From Leptolyngbyaceae cyanobacterium (GTDB taxonomy: Bacteria; Cyanobacteriota; Cyanobacteriia; Cyanobacteriales; Aerosakkonemataceae), in assembly GCA_036703985.1 (NCBI GenBank), contig DATNQN010000035.1, positions 1 through 64,000 on the forward strand: a stretch of DNA of 64,000 bases, in the 5' to 3' direction. The first letter of the stretch is position 1. Each line of letters starts with the position of its first letter. Shown piece by piece: positions 9,863 through 19,470 of this stretch. The notes under the pieces are model-generated. The model made no database searches. It saw nothing but the letters and a program-made list of their open reading frames with translations, and was not told the origin of the DNA. Both the position numbers and the translations under genes were made by a program.

Positions 9863-10675
9863 ATGCCTACCCTAATCCATCCAACAGCTGTCATTCATCC
9901 CAACGCTCAAATAGATCCTACGGTTAGGATCGGTGCCTACGCGGTGATTGGGGATAAAGTAAAAGTAGGTGCCCAAACTATCATCGGCCCTCATGTAGTA
10001 CTGGAAGGGCCAACTGAAATTGGCGAGCGCAATGAAATTTTTCCTGGCGCGGCAATTGGCTTGGAACCTCAAGACCTTAAATATGATGGCTCCCCTAGCT
10101 GGGTGAAAATCGGCAACGATAATAAAATTCGCGAATACGTCACGATTAATCGCGCTACCAAAGCGGGTGAAGCAACTGCGATCGGTAACAACAATCTGTT
10201 GATGGCTTATGTCCACGTTGCTCACAACTGCGCGATCGAAGATTCGGTAATCATTGCTAATAATGTTTCTTTGGCTGGTCACGTCTACATTGAATCTAAA
10301 GCTACGATCGGCGGAGTTCTAGGCATCCATCAATTTGTTCGGATTGGTGGTTTGGCAATGGTCGGCGGTATGAGCCGCATCGATCGCGACGTGCCACCCT
10401 ATATGTTAATTGAAGGCAATCCATCCCGCGTCCGAAGCCTCAACCTGGTCGGACTTAAACGTTCTGGTATTACGCCAGATGAACTGGCATCTCTTAAAAA
10501 AGCTTTTCGCATTCTCTATCGCTCTCAATTAACTCTCGATCGAGCTTTAGAACAACTAGAATTGCTGTCCGATCTCCCTCAATTACAGCACTTGTGCCGC
10601 TTTCTGCAAATGTCTCAACTTCCAGGTCGTCGCGGTCCGATCTCCGGCAAACGTCATTCTTCGATCGATGATTAG
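9863..10675 (+). CDS. lpxA: Acyl-[ACP]--UDP-N-acetylglucosamine O-acyltransferase
   Basis: LpxA adds the first hydroxyacyl chain to UDP-GlcNAc in lipid A synthesis. The N-terminal two thirds is a left-handed beta-helix of hexapeptide repeats (IHPTAVIHPNA, and so on). The catalytic His lies in the AHNCAIED stretch (about 119-126). The C-terminal helical domain, from about 195, contains GLKRSGITPDEL, as in the family. Its 270 residues are normal. It is followed by a strong hairpin and then lpxB. Confidence 0.96.
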   Translation: MPTLIHPTAVIHPNAQIDPTVRIGAYAVIGDKVKVGAQTIIGPHVVLEGPTEIGERNEIFPGAAIGLEPQDLKYDGSPSWVKIGNDNKIREYVTINRATKAGEATAIGNNNLLMAYVHVAHNCAIEDSVIIANNVSLAGHVYIESKATIGGVLGIHQFVRIGGLAMVGGMSRIDRDVPPYMLIEGNPSRVRSLNLVGLKRSGITPDELASLKKAFRILYRSQLTLDRALEQLELLSDLPQLQHLCRFLQMSQLPGRRGPISGKRHSSIDD

Positions 10676-10791
10676 AAACCCCTTTCTTGTCAGCCTATTC
10701 TGTTGGAAATCTTGTAAATTTTCCTTTGATTTTATTAAGAAGAGGGCGCTGAAGGGTTTCTTTTTGATGTGGTTTTTGGTATTATATTTAA

Positions 10792-10840
10792 TATAATGGG
10801 ATGGTTGTAAAATTTTTATTTTTACAACCATCCCATTATA
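10792..10840. repeat. Perfect 21-bp inverted repeat between lpxA and lpxB
   Basis: Arms 10792-10812 and 10820-10840 are exact reverse complements around a 7-base T-rich loop; each arm contains GGGATGGTTGT or its complement. It starts 117 bases after lpxA and ends 78 bases before lpxB. Stem length and lack of a clean T tract outside suggest a miniature mobile element or RNA processing site rather than a simple terminator. Confidence 0.75.
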
Positions 10841-10918
10841 ATTAGTATACTGCCAAACTAGGCTAATAGATATTAAAATTTGATACGATACCCTTATTAC
10901 TGCATAACATAAAAAATT

Positions 10919-12103
10919 TTGAACTCTCAACAAAAAACTATCTTCATCAGTACGGGCGAAGTATCTGGTGATTTACAAGGATCTCTGTTAATTAAAGCCC
11001 TCAAACAACAAGCAGAAACCTCTGATTTGCCATTAGAAATTGTGGCGCTAGGGGGTTCGCGGATGGCCAAAGCTGGTGCAGAATTGCTAGGAGATACTAC
11101 TAGTATTGGTTCGGTAGGAATTTTAGAATCATTACCCTATGTTTTGCCTACGCTTCAGATACAGCGTAAAGCTAAAAAATATCTTCAGGAAAATCCGCCT
11201 GATTTGGTGGTACTGATCGATTATTTGGGGCCGAATTTAGGAATTGGCAGTTACGTGCGCCGCCATTTCCCTTCAGTACCAATAGTCTATTACATTGCGC
11301 CACAAGAATGGGTGTGGTCGCTCAGTCCGCGCAATACAGAACGAATTGCTGAAATAACCGATTTTTTATTGGCCATTTTTCCGGGGGAAGCGCGTTATTT
11401 TGAAAGTAAAGGAATCAAAGTTAGCTGGGTAGGTCATCCTTTAATAGATAGGATGATATCTAGTCCCAAACGAGAAGAAGCCCGTGCAGCATTGAGTATT
11501 AGTTCCGATGAAGTGGCGATCGCACTATTACCCGCTTCTCGATATCAGGAAATCAAATATGTTTTGCCCGTCATGTTTCAAGCAGCACGGGAAATACAGG
11601 CCAAAATTCCCCAAGCGAGATTCTTGGTTTCCCTATCTTTAGAAGTATATCGAGATGCTATAGAAAAAGCGATTCGAGATTACGATCTGCGGGCTATGTT
11701 AATCTTCGATCGCTCTCAGGAAGTATTGGCAGCAGCAGATTTAGCGATTACTAAATCCGGTACGGTTAACTTAGAAATTGCCTTGTTAGAAGTACCGCAG
11801 GTGGTTATATATCGCGTTAATCCAATTACTGCTTGGATTGCTCGTCATTTATTAAAGTTTTCCATTCCTTTTATGTCTCCAACGAATTTAGTACAGATGA
11901 AGGAGATTGTCCCGGAGTTATTACAGGAAGAAGCAAATCCAGAAAACATCGTGGCAGAAGCCTTAAATTTGCTAAATACTGCTCAAAGGGAGAAAACTAT
12001 CGTTGATTATCGGGAAATGCGACAAGCTTTAGGAGAAGAGGGAGTATGCGATCGGGCAGCCAAAGAAATTCTTCAAATCCTATTTTATAAAGACAAGAGA
12101 TAA
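10919..12103 (+). CDS. lpxB: Lipid-A-disaccharide synthase
   Basis: LpxB is the GT19 glycosyltransferase that joins two acylated glucosamines into the lipid A disaccharide. Recognisable stretches are STGEVSGDLQGS near the start, GSVGILESLP, YYIAPQEWVWS, FPGEARYFE, VGHPLID and ITKSGTVNLEIAL. Its 394 residues match the family. The start is a TTG at 10919, right before the conserved opening; no ATG fits upstream without leaving the frame, and no strong ribosome site is visible, so translation may be weak. It is the last gene of the lipid A block. Confidence 0.95.
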   Translation: MNSQQKTIFISTGEVSGDLQGSLLIKALKQQAETSDLPLEIVALGGSRMAKAGAELLGDTTSIGSVGILESLPYVLPTLQIQRKAKKYLQENPPDLVVLIDYLGPNLGIGSYVRRHFPSVPIVYYIAPQEWVWSLSPRNTERIAEITDFLLAIFPGEARYFESKGIKVSWVGHPLIDRMISSPKREEARAALSISSDEVAIALLPASRYQEIKYVLPVMFQAAREIQAKIPQARFLVSLSLEVYRDAIEKAIRDYDLRAMLIFDRSQEVLAAADLAITKSGTVNLEIALLEVPQVVIYRVNPITAWIARHLLKFSIPFMSPTNLVQMKEIVPELLQEEANPENIVAEALNLLNTAQREKTIVDYREMRQALGEEGVCDRAAKEILQILFYKDKR

Positions 12104-12498
12104 TACTTAATATTTAAATATTTTCGATGTAGATATCTCTATTAATTAAAAGCCAAATAATAAGCATACTTACTATAAATACTAAACCGTTAGAGCTTTT
12201 GCTAAAACAAATATTACAATCAATTAACATATAGTTTTAATTTGCTCATACATCCATCGAAAGGAATATCTGTATTCCTAACTTTAATTTGATGCAAACA
12301 AGTAATCGAAGAGCATGGATCGTTTTCCCAGTAAGCGATCCCCGATTTATTCATGAGAGATTTTTCATTTTGCCAGTCAATGATTTATATCACTTAAGGA
12401 AATCTTTATAATCACATTTTTTCCAGCCATTCATTCGCAAACTAGAAGTATGGCGTCACCCTACATAAAAGATGTAAATAAGATGACGCACTCCAGAA
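12104..12498. other. A/T-rich spacer after lpxB
   Basis: No gene was recognised. Near its end, GGCGTCA (about 12453) and TGACGC (about 12484) form an inverted pair about 25 bases apart immediately upstream of the next gene; it could be an operator, but this is speculative. Confidence 0.35.
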
Positions 12499-12738
12499 AT
12501 GGAAAAAGGTTGGAAATGTAGAGTTTCGGTAAGAGCAATGGCATCTTATTTTAACTGGCATCCTATTTCAATCGAGACCCTGACCGGTCAAATCATGGTT
12601 TCTGGCCAAATGACCCGTCACGATCGCTATCAAATCAGGTCTGCTTTATTGGAAGGTTCCCTAAGCGAAGCAGAGCAAATTTTGATTAACCGATTGCTTT
12701 ATGGCATTAGACATGGATTACTGACCGTAGTTGACTAA
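12499..12738 (+). CDS. Small conserved cyanobacterial protein of unknown function
   Basis: A 79-residue protein whose C-terminal half (TRHDRYQIRSALLEGSLSEA and then ILINRLLYGIRHGLLTVVD) resembles a family of short cyanobacterial proteins with a 'TR.D...SALL...L..EE..LINR...G...GLL.VVD' pattern that I remember without knowing a role. It is probably soluble and helical. The start is uncertain: an ATG at 12538 would give 66 residues, and neither start has a good Shine-Dalgarno sequence. Confidence 0.6.
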   Translation: MEKGWKCRVSVRAMASYFNWHPISIETLTGQIMVSGQMTRHDRYQIRSALLEGSLSEAEQILINRLLYGIRHGLLTVVD

Positions 12739-13015
12739 ATCGCGATCTTGTCAGCATAATTTTTAACTAAATAAAATAAAAAAACCATTCATTAAAAAAA
12801 CAATTCTGTTCACCTCTAAGCTACAGTTCGGTGAAGCGGGTAGATTTTTTAGCGATCGTTATCACTTCAAAACCAAACGCTCGTCACTTAGGTTCAAAGA
12901 CTGGGATCGCAGCGCTAAAAGCTTGCAGTCACTAGCATCTAAGTCTTCTCATCACTGGTAGTTTTCCAAAAATGCCCCATATTATAGATACGAGGTTCTA
13001 TGGGTATGGGTCGTT

Positions 13016-13522
13016 ATGCCAGAGCAAAATCTTCTCCCCCAAGTTACATTTAGTCCTACTCAAATTTTGACCCAGTTGAGTAGTGGGCAATTGCTGATGA
13101 TTGAAAGCAACCGCCGTGGTGGGTTAATTATATGCAAACGCCATCATGCGGAATTTGCAGGGCCCGGGTCAGCAGTGGGAGGTGTTTGTGACATAGACTG
13201 CGGCAAAGTGATTCCGATCGGCGATCTTGCTTTGACGCATCCCGAATCTCATCAAGAACGCCAAAAAGCTTATGCTATGCGCCAAAAATGGTTCCGTTTC
13301 ACTCAAAAGGCAATGGAAACTTCCGTGCCTCTCAAAAGAGCAGAGGCTATTTTATATTTATTTGATAAATATTTTGGCGTCCAAAGCATTAGCCTCGTTT
13401 CTGATGAGACAATCGGCCAACTAGTCGGAGTTTTCCCCAAAACCGTCCAAATGGCACGTCAGTACAGGCAAAATCAATCAGAAAGGCAACAACAGGGTGT
13501 AAAAGTAACGCTGCAAGCTTGA
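13016..13522 (+). CDS. Hypothetical protein with possible C-terminal HTH
   Basis: A 168-residue protein that I cannot assign. The N-terminal half contains RGGLIICKRHHAEFAGPG and a Cys/Asp stretch (VCDIDCGK) that looks metal-binding. The C-terminal part (about 118-150) includes SDETIGQLVGVFPKTVQMAR, which resembles the winged helix-turn-helix of Crp-family regulators, though no cyclic-nucleotide domain precedes it. It could be a small regulator. Its 3' end faces the minus-strand TMEM14-like gene, with only 22 bases between. Confidence 0.6.
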   Translation: MPEQNLLPQVTFSPTQILTQLSSGQLLMIESNRRGGLIICKRHHAEFAGPGSAVGGVCDIDCGKVIPIGDLALTHPESHQERQKAYAMRQKWFRFTQKAMETSVPLKRAEAILYLFDKYFGVQSISLVSDETIGQLVGVFPKTVQMARQYRQNQSERQQQGVKVTLQA

Positions 13523-13544
13523 TTGTTATTCATATTCATCATAT

Positions 13545-13877
13545 TCAGGGTGAGTCTGCCAAATTTAGCCAACCCAGAGTAAAAACGATCGTCGCTACTA
13601 AACTAAAAGACATCATTAAACCAGCGGGTATAAATTTACGGGTACGGATTAAACGACTAATAAAAACTACTACCAGTATGGCTGCGATAACCGTTGCCGT
13701 TCTTAATCCCAAAAGGGGTGCTGTCCTACTAAAAAACCATGCAATGAAGAGAGCTAAGCCGCCGACTAAACCAGAAATGAGGGACATTTTACTTTTTGCT
13801 TTTAGGTAGCCGAAAATACCACCCATAGCAACAGCTAAAGCATAGACTAAAATAGACCAGACTGCGATTTGAACCAT
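13545..13877 (-). CDS. TMEM14-like small integral membrane protein
   Basis: A 110-residue protein with four hydrophobic segments separated by short basic loops (KAKSK, RLIRTRKF), opening with IAVWSILVYALAVAMGGIFG. The pattern and length match the TMEM14/UPF0136 family found in cyanobacteria and plastid envelopes. Plant FAX proteins of this family export fatty acids from plastids; whether this one carries lipid is inference. It is convergent with the preceding gene. Confidence 0.8.
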   Translation of the reverse strand: MVQIAVWSILVYALAVAMGGIFGYLKAKSKMSLISGLVGGLALFIAWFFSRTAPLLGLRTATVIAAILVVVFISRLIRTRKFIPAGLMMSFSLVATIVFTLGWLNLADSP

Positions 13878-13917
13878 ATGGTTGAATTAACTTAACCTTG
13901 ATGAGGAAGTTAGTCTT

Positions 13918-14013
13918 ATGAATTTACACGATTTGGGAATGCTGTTGCTGCTGCTAAGCCCTGGTCTTTTACTTTCGCTTTTGATCATGGCTTCTTTTGC
14001 AGCAGGCGGTTAA
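13918..14013 (+). CDS. Unannotated 31-residue single-span membrane peptide
   Basis: An ATG with a good ribosome site (GAGGAAG, about 8 bases upstream) opens a 31-codon frame: MNLHDLGMLLLLLSPGLLLS, then a short hydrophobic stretch, ending in FAAGG. It is one membrane helix with a Pro and Gly kink and a small polar N-terminus, similar in size to photosystem and cytochrome b6f subunits, but I cannot match it to a named one. An imperfect inverted repeat (AACTCCCAG ... CTGGGGAGTT, about 14029-14084) followed by T residues could end its transcript. The divergent TMEM14-like gene starts 40 bases away. Confidence 0.5.
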   Translation: MNLHDLGMLLLLLSPGLLLSLLIMASFAAGG

Positions 14014-14092
14014 GTAGTGTAGGAGCGGGAACTCCCAGGAAAAATTTTGTAGTGTCAGCTTTTTAAGCTTTTGCACTGGGGAGTTATTTTTG

Positions 14093-14740
14093 TCAACCTG
14101 CATCAGGATGGTTTTCGTTTTCTGAGTCCCAGGCTGCTTGGAAAAAGTCTCGTTCGCAAAGCATGGCATAGCGATATGTTTCCTCTACCGTCGCCGCGCG
14201 ATCGACATAGCGATCTGCTAATCGTTCTAGCCGATCGACTAGTTCCAAAAACTCCGGGTTGCGATAAGTGCGAATCCATTCCCCATAAGGATGGTCTGGA
14301 ATTCCGTTATATGCAAGTTCGTTTCCTAAAAAAGCATATAGCCGCATACATGGAACCATTGCAGCGGCGGTAATCCCAGTATCACCTGCCCAAGCGGTTA
14401 CTAATAAAAAATCAGTATAGCGGCGGGTGGCTGGTTCGGGTTTGACGCAAAGCAAGTCTACCCCCCATTGCGCTGCATAACCTCGATGCAGTTTTAACTC
14501 TTCCAACACCCCTCCAGCTAACTCGTGAAACATCTCAAATCCTTGCCAATCGGGTGCTTTGGCAGCCGCGATACTGTAAGCACGCGCAAAAGCACCCAAG
14601 AAAAAGGCATCTTGCCCAACATAATAAGCAAATCGCGATCGGGAAAGTTTGCCAGATGCAATACCCTGTACGAAAGGGTGTTCTAAACAGGCTCGGGCTA
14701 AGTCTTGATTAGCTTGCCACAATTGATTAGAAATAGTCAT
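14093..14740 (-). CDS. tenA: TenA family thiaminase II / aminopyrimidine aminohydrolase
   Basis: TenA proteins hydrolyse aminopyrimidines from degraded thiamine, salvaging the HMP moiety. The 215-residue all-helical sequence keeps Asp44 in YVGQDAFFL and a Cys in MVPCMRLYAF (residue 131), matching the classical active-site Asp and Cys, and a Glu in LCERDFF near 197. This is the catalytic TenA class with a Cys, not the Cys-less class. It starts only 13 bases from the divergent comF-like gene, leaving no room for a thiamine riboswitch in front of it. Confidence 0.88.
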   Translation of the reverse strand: MTISNQLWQANQDLARACLEHPFVQGIASGKLSRSRFAYYVGQDAFFLGAFARAYSIAAAKAPDWQGFEMFHELAGGVLEELKLHRGYAAQWGVDLLCVKPEPATRRYTDFLLVTAWAGDTGITAAAMVPCMRLYAFLGNELAYNGIPDHPYGEWIRTYRNPEFLELVDRLERLADRYVDRAATVEETYRYAMLCERDFFQAAWDSENENHPDAG

Positions 14741-14753
14741 CGCTATTTTTTAA

Positions 14754-15446
14754 ATGGTTAACTGGAATCAAAAACTCAAGGGGCTACTCAATTTATTTTT
14801 AGAATCTCAGTGTCCGTTATGCCAGCGTTCAACTGCAAAAGATTTTTGTCCTGATTGTCAGCGGCAACTCATCCGCTGTCAAATTGCTAAACCAGAAAAA
14901 TTCTGGCGGGGTGAGTTGCCGATTTTTGCGTGGGGAATCTATGGCGGAGCGCTGAAGCGAGCGCTAGCTGTTTTAAAATACGAAAATCAACCTCAGGTAG
15001 CTCAGGTATTGGGGTATTGGCTGGCTGATGCTTGGGGAAAATCTTCTTTTGCTTCTAAGGGGGATTTGACAGTAGTCCCAATTCCTCTGCATCCCAAAAA
15101 ACAACAGGAAAGAGGTTACAATCAAGCAGAATTGCTGGCAGAGAGTTTTTGCCAAGTAACGGGTTTATCTTTAGCACGACATGGCTTGGAACGGGTGCGA
15201 GAAACGGAAGCTTTATTTTCGATGTCGGCGGTTGAGCGAGAAGAAAATTTAGCGGCAGCTTTTACATTAGGAAAAGGTTTTCGCCGCAGGATTCCTAAAA
15301 CTCCTATTCTATTGTTAGATGACATTTATACTACTGGAGCAACGGCTCGTGCTAGTGCTTTGGTACTCCGGCAGCATGGAATGAAAGTATTTGGTATAGT
15401 TGCGATCGCAACTCCCAGATCCGAATCTTTTTCTTCTACTCCGTAA
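14754..15446 (+). CDS. ComF family phosphoribosyltransferase-like protein
   Basis: A 230-residue ComF-type protein: an N-terminal zinc ribbon (CPLCQRS then CPDCQRQL, about residues 21-42) followed by a type I phosphoribosyltransferase fold with the PRPP loop ILLLDDIYTTGATA (about 184-197). ComF relatives are required for natural DNA uptake in several bacteria, including cyanobacteria; the enzymatic reaction is unknown. It is divergent from tenA with a 13-base gap, so the promoters must overlap coding DNA. Confidence 0.9.
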   Translation: MVNWNQKLKGLLNLFLESQCPLCQRSTAKDFCPDCQRQLIRCQIAKPEKFWRGELPIFAWGIYGGALKRALAVLKYENQPQVAQVLGYWLADAWGKSSFASKGDLTVVPIPLHPKKQQERGYNQAELLAESFCQVTGLSLARHGLERVRETEALFSMSAVEREENLAAAFTLGKGFRRRIPKTPILLLDDIYTTGATARASALVLRQHGMKVFGIVAIATPRSESFSSTP

Positions 15447-15561
15447 ACTAGATTAAGTAAAATGTTACCTCAACCTACCGGAAAAAGTAGATATATTCGG
15501 GTATATCAACTCTATAATTGACAAATTCACGCTTTTCCAAGGATATTATAACCATTCCATC

Positions 15562-16014
15562 ATGATTAAAGCTTTTACTGCTCGGTTTAGACCTATTTTG
15601 CTCGTTCCTACCGTATTGTTAGCGATGGGGATGAGTGCCTCGATCGTGAGAGCGCAGGCTAAGTTGTATAATCCGCTCCCTTTACCTGCTAATGGTGAAA
15701 TTACAGATAACCTTTCTGATAATGATATTCCGACCGGGCAGGGCGGTTTTGCCAGAGATTATATAGTTGAATTAACAGCTGACGATAATGTAGCTGTCGA
15801 TCTGACTTCAGAGAACTTCGATACGATCGTTACTCTCTTAGCTAAGAACGGCACGACAGTTGCAGAAAATGATGATGGGCCAGACGGTAGCACCAACTCC
15901 CTTTTATTTACTCGCATCAAAGATCGAGGTACTTATATTATTCGAGTGAGGGCTTTTGGAGAAACGGCTGGTGGAGAATTTAAATTGAAAGTAACCCGCC
16001 TGCGACCGATTTAA
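15562..16014 (+). CDS. Secreted protein with PPC-like beta-sandwich domain
   Basis: A 150-residue exported protein. Residues 1-32 form a signal peptide with a probable cleavage after VRAQA. The rest fits the bacterial pre-peptidase C-terminal (PPC) domain: GEITDNLSDND, then DYIVELTADDNVAVDL, SENFDTIVTLL, ENDDG and GTYIIRVRAF in the usual order. PPC domains normally accompany secreted proteases; here the domain stands alone, so it may be a periplasmic or surface binding module. Its stop codon directly abuts the stop of convergent cobS. Confidence 0.8.
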   Translation: MIKAFTARFRPILLVPTVLLAMGMSASIVRAQAKLYNPLPLPANGEITDNLSDNDIPTGQGGFARDYIVELTADDNVAVDLTSENFDTIVTLLAKNGTTVAENDDGPDGSTNSLLFTRIKDRGTYIIRVRAFGETAGGEFKLKVTRLRPI

Positions 16015-16815
16015 TTACTGGAGTCCGGTAAGCAAACAGAGTAATAAAGCTTCCGTCCACTCTACGACAGCGCCGTAGGTATCCCCGGTGTGACCGCCCA
16101 ATTTATGGTTAAACCAGGCACCAGTTAAAACAGCGATCGCGCTTCCCCCAAAAACCATTCCTGCTGCCATCAACCAGCTACTTTCATCTTGAAGGATTAA
16201 AAACCCGCTCAATGCCAACAATAGGAAAAATCCCGGCATCAGATCGGTAGCTGAATGTTGAGAGTTCTTATGAATGGCACCTTTTCCATTCGGCTTCAGA
16301 TAGGGATAGCAGATAATTGCCACTAATTGTCCCCAACGTCCCCAACCCGCAGATGCCATCAAAGCTAACCAGCGGTAAGAATTCAGATCCGCCAGAGCCA
16401 CGGTTTTGAGCAATACTAATGCGATCGCCGCCATTGCTCCAAAAGCCCCGGTTACGCTATCCGACATCACTTCTAGGCGACGTTGGGGGTCTGGCACTGC
16501 CAAGCCATCTGCCGTATCCATCACTCCATCCAGGTGCAATCCACCAGTCAGAGCAATTCCCGCGATCACTACTAAGGCTGACTGAGTGAGTACGGGCATT
16601 CCTAATAAATGCAAACCACTATCTATTAGTGCTAAGATTCCACCGATCGCTAACCCGACGATCGGTGCTAGACGGGCTATCCCTGAAAAAGCTAGCGTCC
16701 AACTGGTGGGAACCGGTAAACAAGTATAAAAGGCGATCGCCGCCGCCAGCGTACTGCCTTGTTGATGCAAAAATCGACGCAACCATTCAACCCAGCTTTT
16801 ATCAGTCATAATCAA
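16015..16815 (-). CDS. cobS: Adenosylcobinamide-GDP ribazoletransferase (cobalamin synthase)
   Basis: CobS is the membrane enzyme joining adenosylcobinamide-GDP and alpha-ribazole at the end of vitamin B12 synthesis. The 266 residues hold multiple membrane spans and family motifs: FYTCLPVP near residue 28, [15 protein letters not shown], the [14 protein letters not shown] stretch (about 116-130), and a C-terminal [17 protein letters not shown]. No cobalamin riboswitch pattern was seen upstream. It stands alone here, convergent with the PPC gene. Confidence 0.95.
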   Translation of the reverse strand: MIMTDKSWVEWLRRFLHQQGSTLAAAIAFYTCLPVPTSWTLAFSGIARLAPIVGLAIGGILALIDSGLHLLGMPVLTQSALVVIAGIALTGGLHLDGVMDTADGLAVPDPQRRLEVMSDSVTGAFGAMAAIALVLLKTVALADLNSYRWLALMASAGWGRWGQLVAIICYPYLKPNGKGAIHKNSQHSATDLMPGFFLLLALSGFLILQDESSWLMAAGMVFGGSAIAVLTGAWFNHKLGGHTGDTYGAVVEWTEALLLCLLTGLQ

Positions 16816-17551
16816 ACATCACCCATAACGGGAAAAGATACCACCATCACCCGGGTAGCTAGTCTATCGATTTTAGATTTTAAATTTTAAATTAATCTTC
16901 TAGTAGGAAGGAAATAATTAATCAAGTCAAGTCGATCGCCCCATATAGCGATCCTAAATGAATTGCGAACGACTAAACCCCTCCCAACCCTCCCCTTGGT
17001 AAATGGAGGGCTAGGGTGGGGTTGATTATTTAAATAGGAGCGCTATATATAGCAGAGTTAAACAAACTTTGTTTAAAAGGAAGAACTGTCGATTATTACC
17101 TTATTTGCCGATTTCTCGGTTTTAATTTTTAATTGTTAACTTTTTTTTATCCCATCTCCTTCCCTCTCTACTCAGCTTAATATTTCACCCCCATTTCCAC
17201 TGAGTCATACCAGTAATATTACGCATTGGGTGTTTAGCGGAAGTAATTCGGTAATTATAATGATTGGTTGCCAAGAAAATCTAGGATAAGATGGTCTCGT
17301 CTAGGGTGGTAATCCCATAGACATTCATAAGAGCTTTGTGTTTAGTACTATTGCCAGACACTTTCGTTTTGTCGGACGATTTTTCTCATAAATCGACCTT
17401 TAATCTAAGTAAGATCGCTGGTAATTATTTTTTATGGGTTTCGCGCTTTGTTTCTCAAGGATTCAGTTGGTTTGTAGGGCTTGACCCTACGATCCGATCC
17501 ACCCATTCCCTGTCAAGATCAAGGCTCAGTAAGACTAGAGGCTTTTTACTT
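16816..17551. other. 736-base intergenic region with a large inverted repeat
   Basis: Apart from the inverted repeat at 16974-17025 (listed separately) and A/T-rich TTTTAGATTTTAAATT-like tracts near 16862-16888, nothing is recognisable. An in-frame extension of the next gene reaches back to 17336 but lacks conserved character, so it is treated as non-coding. Confidence 0.5.
16974..17025. repeat. Large imperfect palindrome AACCCCTCCC...GGGTGGGGTT
   Basis: Arms AACCCC..CCC..CCCTCC and GGAGGG..GGG.GGGGTT can form a long GC-rich hairpin. The flanks contain ATAGCGAT (about 16946) and GGAGCGCTATATA (about 17038), which look like degenerate terminal repeats. This is the style of a non-autonomous mobile element. 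Confidence 0.55.
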
Positions 17552-17998
17552 ATGAGTCACGAACAATTACCTACCCAGTTGCCTGCCCCTTGCATTATAG
17601 ACACTGGCATCATTGTTAACAAGCTAGATATGCGGAGGCTTTTAACAGATTTGCGTCACGTTCGTTACCTTCACATTCAGGATGGTAACTTACACAGGGA
17701 GGCAGAAGGTTACGTGTTGGAGGTGTTTGCCGATCCGCGTAGGGCAACTGTGGTAGCTAACCATGCCCTTTATCTGAATGTCTATAGTTTTGATTACTTG
17801 GAATTGCAACTTTCTCCCCAGCAAGAATCTTATTTTGATTTGGTGCAAGAGAATCGTCGCTTGCGGTTGATTCCTCTCTCAAATCCGCTACAAGACGGGG
17901 GTAGTGACAATTTAAACGATGCAGATCTCGAAGCAGTAGTCGATCAAGTGCTCTCAGCAAAGTGGGATCTTAATATAGATGAAGATTGTGATTTTTAA
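17552..17998 (+). CDS. Hypothetical cyanobacterial protein next to tgt
   Basis: A 148-residue soluble protein (from the ATG at 17552) that I cannot place in a family with confidence. It contains IDTGIIVNKLDMRRLLTDLR, RYLHIQDGNLHREAEGYVLE and an acidic C-terminus ending in Asp/Glu. The frame stays open for 72 codons upstream, but that part looks non-protein-like and carries no good ribosome site. Only 3 bases separate its stop from the GTG of tgt, so the two genes are likely translationally coupled. Confidence 0.65.
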   Translation: MSHEQLPTQLPAPCIIDTGIIVNKLDMRRLLTDLRHVRYLHIQDGNLHREAEGYVLEVFADPRRATVVANHALYLNVYSFDYLELQLSPQQESYFDLVQENRRLRLIPLSNPLQDGGSDNLNDADLEAVVDQVLSAKWDLNIDEDCDF

Positions 17999-19138
<1,140 letters not shown>

Positions 19139-19254
19139 AGGATGAGTAAAAATTTCCCTCGATCCCATTCATAGGCTTATATCCGTCTTTGCCTTTGGTC
19201 ATGTTAAGATCTATGGCGATTATGAAAAACTGTGTTGCAGAGGAAGGTTAATTC

Positions 19255-19392
19255 ATGGAAGCAGCGCTCTTGTTAGCAAAACTCCCCGAAGCTTATTCAG
19301 CGTTTGACCCCCTGGTAGACGTTCTACCAGTAATTCCCGTATTTTTCTTGCTGTTAGCTTTCGTTTGGCAAGCAGCAGTTGGTTTCAGATAA
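19255..19392 (+). CDS. psbK: Photosystem II reaction centre protein K
   Basis: PsbK is a one-helix subunit of the photosystem II core, near CP43. The 45-codon frame reads [20 protein letters not shown], then a membrane helix, ending WQAAVGFR. Cyanobacterial PsbK is made as a precursor and cut before KLPEAY; a mature chain from Lys9 would have 37 residues, the known size. GAGGAAGG lies about 8 bases upstream. A terminator follows. Confidence 0.96.
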   Translation: MEAALLLAKLPEAYSAFDPLVDVLPVIPVFFLLLAFVWQAAVGFR

Positions 19393-19427
19393 GTCGATAT
19401 ATATATCGTTTTGTAATAAAATAAGTT

Positions 19428-19460
19428 GGCTGCTCTAAAGATGGGGTAGCCTCTTTTTTT
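19428..19460 (+). terminator. Rho-independent terminator of psbK
   Basis: GGCTGCTC and GGGGTAGCC form an imperfect hairpin around TAAAGAT, followed by CTCTTTTTTT. Confidence 0.7.
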
Positions 19461-19470
19461 GCCTGTTTTT

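Noticed and set aside
13519-13809. Plus-strand frame antisense to the TMEM14-like gene
   Set aside because: The minus-strand frame has four clear membrane segments of a known family; the plus-strand one is its shadow.
14738-14753. Thiamine riboswitch before tenA
   Set aside because: Only 13 bases separate it from the divergent comF-like gene.
16816-16900. Cobalamin riboswitch before cobS
   Set aside because: The conserved B12-box bases could not be found on the minus strand upstream of the start.
17336-17551. Upstream in-frame extension of the hypothetical gene before tgt
   Set aside because: The 72 codons look random, with no ribosome site; the ATG at 17552 fits better.
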